Shown here: piece by piece, positions 59,670-64,000 of the stretch
Layout: each line of letters starts with the position of its first letter
Position numbering within the stretch: position 1 is the stretch's first letter
From: Pseudomonas svalbardensis
GTDB taxonomy: Bacteria > Pseudomonadota > Gammaproteobacteria > Pseudomonadales > Pseudomonadaceae
DNA length: 64,000 nt
Direction: 5' to 3'
Assembly (NCBI RefSeq): GCF_030053115.1
Contig: NZ_CP125619.1
Span: 4,103,501 to 4,167,500 of the forward strand
Notes under the pieces: model-generated
Seen by the model: the letters and a program-made list of their open reading frames with translations, nothing else
What the model was told of the DNA's origin: nothing
Databases searched by the model: none
Program-made: the position numbers and the translations under genes

Positions 59670-60641
59670 TTACTGCAACGGGTCGATCGGCGCACTCGTC
59701 ACCATCGGCGCCGAGGAGTTCGGCACTCCGATTTCCACCGGCAGACCATCTTCGGCGGCAACCACGTCGCGGACCACATCCCAGTTCATGCGCAGGTTGT
59801 TGGTGATGTCCTCACGCTTGAGCATCGCGTTGATCACCGCGGTGTGTTTGTCGACCACCGAAGGGTTGCCCTTGTCGTCCAGCGGCGTGTGCGCTTCCAG
59901 ATACACCTTACCGCCACTGACACCGAACTTGTACGGGTCGCTGATAATACGTACCGACGTGCCTACCGGCACCATGCCCGCCATCTCCAGCACGTTGTTG
60001 TTGAACATGCGGAAGCAACCATGACTGGTGCGCATGCCGATGCCGAACTTCTTGTTCGAACCGTGGATCAGGTAGCCCGGCGTGCCCAGCGTGAACTTGA
60101 ACGGCCCCAGCGGGTTGTCCGGGCCGGCCGGCACCACGTTCGGCAATGGATCGCCATCGGCGGCGTGCTCGGCCTTGATCGACGCTGGAGGGGTCCAGGT
60201 CGGGTTCGGCGTCTTGGCGGTGATGCTGGTATGGGCAATCGGCGAGCCCCAGCCTTCACGGCCGATACCCAACGGGAAGGTGTACACCACGTTCCGGCCT
60301 TTCGGGAAGTAATAGAGGCGGTACTCGGCCAGGTTGATGACGATGCCTTCACGCGGGCCCGGCGGCAGGATGAAACGCGTCGGCAGCACCACTTCGGTGC
60401 CTGCGCCCGGCAGCCATGGATCGACGCCAGGGTTGGCCGCGACCATTTCCGAATAGCCCAGATCGTAGGTGGTGCCAAGGTCGGCGAAGGTATCTTCGTA
60501 CTTGGCCTTGATCACCTGGACCTGACCGATGATGTCTTCACCGGGCGGTGGCAGGGGCAGCTCCAATGCTGCTACGGGACCCGCCACACAGAGGGCGGCG
60601 AGAGACAGGTAGCGGGTGACGGCAGGAAAGCGCGGCAACAT
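59670..60641 (-). CDS. L,D-transpeptidase (LysM + YkuD)
   Basis: A 323-residue secreted protein: signal peptide to about residue 26, a LysM peptidoglycan-binding segment (about 35-85, DLGYSEMVAANPGVDPWLPGAGTEVVLP) and a YkuD domain whose active site is SHGCFRMFN with the catalytic Cys, and HGSNKKFGIG upstream. It crosslinks peptidoglycan or attaches lipoprotein. Start chosen by AAGGA upstream; an earlier ATG six codons up lacks one. It converges with oprI, a possible substrate. Confidence 0.92.
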   Translation of the reverse strand: MLPRFPAVTRYLSLAALCVAGPVAALELPLPPPGEDIIGQVQVIKAKYEDTFADLGTTYDLGYSEMVAANPGVDPWLPGAGTEVVLPTRFILPPGPREGIVINLAEYRLYYFPKGRNVVYTFPLGIGREGWGSPIAHTSITAKTPNPTWTPPASIKAEHAADGDPLPNVVPAGPDNPLGPFKFTLGTPGYLIHGSNKKFGIGMRTSHGCFRMFNNNVLEMAGMVPVGTSVRIISDPYKFGVSGGKVYLEAHTPLDDKGNPSVVDKHTAVINAMLKREDITNNLRMNWDVVRDVVAAEDGLPVEIGVPNSSAPMVTSAPIDPLQ

Positions 60642-60742
60642 CCGGAAAATCCTTCGCATGATCGACAAGGGTATAAAAACGGGATTGTACACCGGCGCCT
60701 GGAAAATCGGGGAGTTGACCGATAGCAAGCAACTATCGGGTT

Positions 60743-61036
60743 CTAAAGCTCGAAACGCAGTTCCGGCCAGATCGGCGATGTGCCGCGTTTTTGCGATTCC
60801 AGAATGGCCCGGCACAGCGAGCACAGGCGCTGATCCTGGAACACACGGCGATCGACGCTCGACCAGCGCGGTTGTGCTGGCAACAGGCTGCCGCACAAGG
60901 TCCGGTCCGCCGAGCCGCCCAGCTCCAGTTGACGGGTCACCAGATGTACCCGCACTTCCTGGCAGGCGAACAGATCCAGCTGTTCGTCAGGCTCGATCAG
61001 TTGGTAGGCAAAAAGTGACCAGGCAGGACGCGGCAT
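60743..61036 (-). CDS. Conserved hypothetical protein with CxxC
   Basis: A 97-residue protein of unknown function starting MPRPAWSLFAYQLIEPDEQ. It is soluble, with conserved-looking Arg/Glu pairs (VRVHLVTRQLEL) and a C-terminal LCSLCRAILESQ with CxxC, which could bind metal or be redox-active. Four extra N-terminal codons are possible. Followed by the L,D-transpeptidase on the same strand (102 bp). Confidence 0.75.
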   Translation of the reverse strand: MPRPAWSLFAYQLIEPDEQLDLFACQEVRVHLVTRQLELGGSADRTLCGSLLPAQPRWSSVDRRVFQDQRLCSLCRAILESQKRGTSPIWPELRFEL

Positions 61037-61092
61037 CGGGGGCTCCAAATCGGGGGCGCCACCTTAGCCGAAACACCGCCACTAGAAAAGCG

Positions 61093-61698
61093 TCAAAGCA
61101 GCGGTTTCAGTGTCGGCCAGACATTTTCCAGCAACTTGTCCTGAGCCCCGGCAGCCGGGTGCAGGCCGTCGGCTTGCATCAAGTCCGGATGACCGCCCAC
61201 GCCGTCGAGAAAAAACGGTACCAGCGGGATCTTTTTCTCCTCGGCCAGTGTGCTGTAGACGTTCGCGAAGGCCTCGGTATAACGAACGCCGTAGTTGGGT
61301 GGCAATTGCATGCCGAGCAACAGCACCTTGGCGCCACTCGCGCGGGAGCTGTCGATCATTGCTGCAAGGTTTTGTTGCAATTGCGTTGGCAGCAATCCAC
61401 GCAGCCCGTCGTTACCGCCCAACTCGAGGATCACCAGCTCAGGCTTATGCTCTGCAAGCAGCGCAGGCAGGCGCGCCAGGCCTCCGGCACTGGTGTCGCC
61501 GCTGATGGACGCATTGACCACCTTATCGTCGAAACCTTCGCGCTTGAGCCGTTGCTCGAGCAGGGAGACCCACCCCAACCGGGTATCCAGCCCGAAACCC
61601 GCGCTGATACTATCGCCAACGATCAGGACTGTACCCGCCGCTGCGTTCTGGGCCATGCACATCAAGGCCAGGCCAGCACTCAAAAACCACACACGCAT
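61093..61698 (-). CDS. tesA: GDSL esterase/lysophospholipase (TesA-like)
   Basis: A 201-residue secreted SGNH/GDSL hydrolase. Signal peptide (RVWFLSAGLALMCMAQNAAA), then block I VGDSISAGFGL with the catalytic serine, block III GGNDGLRG with Asn, and block V DGLHP with Asp and His. E. coli TesA is an acyl-CoA thioesterase/lysophospholipase/protease I. GGAG lies six bases before the ATG. Only 10 bp from the divergent ybbA-type gene. Confidence 0.93.
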   Translation of the reverse strand: MRVWFLSAGLALMCMAQNAAAGTVLIVGDSISAGFGLDTRLGWVSLLEQRLKREGFDDKVVNASISGDTSAGGLARLPALLAEHKPELVILELGGNDGLRGLLPTQLQQNLAAMIDSSRASGAKVLLLGMQLPPNYGVRYTEAFANVYSTLAEEKKIPLVPFFLDGVGGHPDLMQADGLHPAAGAQDKLLENVWPTLKPLL

Positions 61699-61708
61699 CG
61701 GATTCTCC

Positions 61709-62392
61709 ATGGGCGCAAGCATTCTCACCGCGAAGAACCTCAGCAAAGTGGTTCCCAGCGCGGAAGGTGAACTGACTATCCTGCACGAACTCAGCCTGGA
61801 ACTGAACAAGGGCGACAGCCTGGCCATTGTCGGCGCCTCCGGTTCCGGAAAATCCACCCTCCTTGGTCTGCTCGCCGGCCTCGATCTGCCGAGCAGCGGC
61901 GACGTCACCCTCGCCGGGCAAGCCCTGAGCAATCTCGATGAAGACCAGCGCGCCCGTATTCGGGCTGAGCATGTTGGGTTTGTGTTTCAGTCCTTTCAGC
62001 TGCTCGACAGCCTCAACGCCTTGGAAAACGTGATGCTGCCGTTGGAACTCGATGGCCGCAAAGACGCCCGGGAACGCGCCACCGAGCTGCTGCGAAGGGT
62101 CGGCCTGGGCCAGCGACTGACCCATTCGCCACGCCAGCTTTCGGGCGGCGAACAACAGCGCGTGGCGATTGCCCGTGCGTTTGCCGCAGAACCCGATGTG
62201 CTGTTCGCCGACGAACCCACCGGCAACCTCGACAGCCACACCGGCGAGCGCATCAGCGATCTGCTGTTCGAACTCAACCAGGAACGCGGTACGACCCTGG
62301 TGCTGGTAACCCACGATGAACGCCTGGCACATCGCTGCCGACGCCTGATCCGCCTCGACGCCGGCCTGCTCGTCCCGCCTCTGGAGGTTTAA
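61709..62392 (+). CDS. ABC transporter ATP-binding protein (YbbA/LolD-like)
   Basis: A 227-residue ATPase. Walker [11 protein letters not shown] loop [12 protein letters not shown], signature [14 protein letters not shown], Walker [14 protein letters not shown] and H-loop VTHDE are present, the LolD/MacB form. It forms a transporter with the following FtsX-type permease. It overlaps the next gene by one base (TAATG). The tesA-ybbA-ybbP gene order is the one known in enterobacteria; substrate unknown. Confidence 0.94.
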   Translation: MGASILTAKNLSKVVPSAEGELTILHELSLELNKGDSLAIVGASGSGKSTLLGLLAGLDLPSSGDVTLAGQALSNLDEDQRARIRAEHVGFVFQSFQLLDSLNALENVMLPLELDGRKDARERATELLRRVGLGQRLTHSPRQLSGGEQQRVAIARAFAAEPDVLFADEPTGNLDSHTGERISDLLFELNQERGTTLVLVTHDERLAHRCRRLIRLDAGLLVPPLEV

Positions 62393-64000
62393 TGGCACGC
62401 CTGCCGCTGTTACGACTGTTCAGTCTTGCCATCCGCCAACTGCTGCGCGACGCCCGCGCCGGTGAGTTGCGCGTGTTGTTTTTTGCCTTGCTGGTGGCCG
62501 TGGCGGCGAGTACCGCCATCGGCTACTTCGGCGCCCGCCTGAACGGCGCCATGATGCTGCGCGCCACCGAATTCCTCGGTGCCGACCTGTTGCTCGAAGG
62601 CAGTTCACCGGCACGGCCCGAACAAATTACAAGCGGCACGGCGCTGGGCCTCGAACACGCTCAAGTGGTGGAATTCTCCAGCGTCATCGCCACTGACAAT
62701 GGCATTCAGCTGTCCAGCATCAAAGCTGCCGACGACGTCTACCCACTGCGCAGCGAACTGAAAAGTGCCCCGGCGCCCTTCGCCCCGGAAGAACCCGGTG
62801 GCGGACCAAAACCCGGTGAAGCCTGGGTCGAAGCGCGACTGCTGACTGCGCTGGATCTGAAGATCGGCGACAGCATCGACGTCGGCATGCAAACCCTCAA
62901 ACTGGCGCGAGTGCTGACCTACGAACCGGACCGTGCCGGCAACTTCTATAGCCTCACGCCGCGGGTGCTGATAAACCTCAGCGACCTCGCCGCGACCGGC
63001 GTGGTGCAACCCGGCAGCCGGGTCAGTTACCGCGAACTCTGGCGCGGTAAAGCCGAGGCGCTGGAAACCTATCGTCAATTGATCAAACCCGGCCTGGCCG
63101 CCAACCAGCGTATTCAGGATGCCCGTGATGGCAACCGACAGATCGGCGGCGCCTTGGGCAAGGCCGAGCGTTACTTGAACATGGCCAGTCTGGTGGCGGT
63201 TCTGTTGTCCGGTGTGGCAGTGGCGCTGTCGGCCACGCGCTTCGCCACCCGCCGATTCGATGCCAGTGCATTGCTGCGTTGCCTCGGGCTGTCCCGACGG
63301 GAAACCATGGTGCTGTTCAGTTTGCAGCTGACGGTGCTCGGACTGCTCGCCAGTATCAGCGGCGCCCTTATCGGCTGGTTCGCGCAGCTGGGACTGTTCG
63401 CGCTGCTGCATGACTTATTGCCGACCGACGTTCCACCGGGCGGTCTGTTTCCAGCCATCGCCGGGATCGGCACCGGGCTGGTGGCGCTGGCCGGTTTTGC
63501 CTTGCCACCACTGGCGGCACTGGGCCGGGTTCCGCCATTGCGGGTATTGCGTCGGGACATGCTGCCGATTCCTTCCAGCACCTGGATGGTCTACGGCGCG
63601 GCATTGGGCGCCCTCGGGCTGATCATGTGGCGCTTGAGCCTGGACCTGATATTGACCTTCGCCCTGCTCGGTGGCGGCGTGATCGCGGCGCTGGTGCTTG
63701 GCGGCTTGCTGTTGCTGCTTCTGAAGAGCCTGCGCCGAATGCTGGCGCGCGCCTCTTTGCCATGGCGCCTCGGGCTGGGCCAATTGCTGCGTCATCCACT
63801 GGCGGCCGCGGGGCAATCCCTGGCCTTCGGTTTGATTCTGCTGTCCATGGCGCTGATCGCATTGCTGCGCGGCGAGTTGCTGGACACCTGGCAGAACCAG
63901 CTACCGAAAAACGCGCCCAACTATTTCGCGCTTAACATTCTGCCGGCGGACAAACAGGCGTTCATCGATCGCCTGATCAAACTGTCGGCGCAATCGGCGC
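62392..64000 (+). CDS. ABC transporter permease (YbbP/FtsX family, 3' truncated)
   Basis: At least 536 residues; the frame stays open to the window edge. A first membrane helix near residue 30 (VLFFALLVAVAASTAIGYF) is followed by a large periplasmic domain (about 45-240), and three more helices around 260-390 with the FtsX motif region ALSATRFATRRFDASALLRCLGLSRRETM. The last third has further helices. YbbP-type permeases have a duplicated architecture, so about 300 residues are missing. Coupled with the ATPase gene before it. Confidence 0.92.
   Translation, partial: MARLPLLRLFSLAIRQLLRDARAGELRVLFFALLVAVAASTAIGYFGARLNGAMMLRATEFLGADLLLEGSSPARPEQITSGTALGLEHAQVVEFSSVIATDNGIQLSSIKAADDVYPLRSELKSAPAPFAPEEPGGGPKPGEAWVEARLLTALDLKIGDSIDVGMQTLKLARVLTYEPDRAGNFYSLTPRVLINLSDLAATGVVQPGSRVSYRELWRGKAEALETYRQLIKPGLAANQRIQDARDGNRQIGGALGKAERYLNMASLVAVLLSGVAVALSATRFATRRFDASALLRCLGLSRRETMVLFSLQLTVLGLLASISGALIGWFAQLGLFALLHDLLPTDVPPGGLFPAIAGIGTGLVALAGFALPPLAALGRVPPLRVLRRDMLPIPSSTWMVYGAALGALGLIMWRLSLDLILTFALLGGGVIAALVLGGLLLLLLKSLRRMLARASLPWRLGLGQLLRHPLAAAGQSLAFGLILLSMALIALLRGELLDTWQNQLPKNAPNYFALNILPADKQAFIDRLIKLSAQSA

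Overview
The window is chromosomal DNA of a Pseudomonas, most likely of the P. fluorescens group. This rests on OprI, EarP next to an EF-P carrying Arg32, several Pseudomonas-restricted small proteins, high GC content, and many REP hairpins of the GTGGGAGCGAGCCTGCTCGCGA and GTAGGAGCAAGGCTTGCCCGCG types at gene ends. No phage, plasmid, integron, CRISPR, rRNA or tRNA gene was seen. Most of it is core genome. The species was not determined.

Layout. 1-3.0 kb: the end of an OmpA-family protein, an ankyrin protein and a fatty acyl-CoA synthetase. 3.2-3.6 kb: a DUF3509 gene behind what looks like a complete sigma-54 promoter (palindromic upstream site, IHF site, -24/-12 box). 3.7-8.0 kb (minus strand): aroC, an MFS transporter and the methionine-salvage genes mtnB-mtnD-mtnC. 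8.1-14 kb: hydrolase, unknown coiled-coil membrane protein, prmB, isochorismatase-like protein lacking the usual cysteine, Smr protein, folE and a glutaredoxin-like protein. 14-16 kb: divergent aminotransferase and MarR regulator.

16.0-27.3 kb is a purine/urate catabolism cluster: NCS2 permease, LysE exporter, uraH, puuE, uraD, alc, allA, puuD, a second NCS2 permease and two tandem Tsx-like outer-membrane channels. Together these can take urate in and degrade it to glyoxylate and two urea. Three TTGTATACAA-like palindromes lie in its two control regions and suggest one repressor encoded elsewhere.

27.4-41.5 kb: patatin, LpxL/HtrB-type acyltransferase, minCDE, RluA-type pseudouridine synthase, unknown GT-like protein, apeB, MscS channel, DEAD-box helicase, crotonase and spermidine-synthase-like protein. 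41.6-49.7 kb: class II DAHP synthase, YcaQ-type glycosylase, DUF1127, LysR regulators, TauE/SafE permease and ohrR/ohr plus an esterase. 49.8-56.6 kb (mostly minus strand): efp/earP, a Gre-like factor, cysB, a universal stress protein, a 5'-nucleotidase, a ketopantoate-reductase-like enzyme and a thioredoxin-like protein. 56.6-64 kb: PilZ protein, class I DAHP synthase, GNAT, oprI facing an L,D-transpeptidase, tesA, and the ybbA/ybbP-type ABC transporter, whose permease runs off the end.

The most unusual non-coding structure is a family of three long palindromic elements (358-514, 14041-14179, 37526-37670) sharing arms and an oriented core. One has perfect 46-nt arms and sits inside a second palindrome. 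A different long palindrome (6796-6934) separates aroC from the MFS gene.
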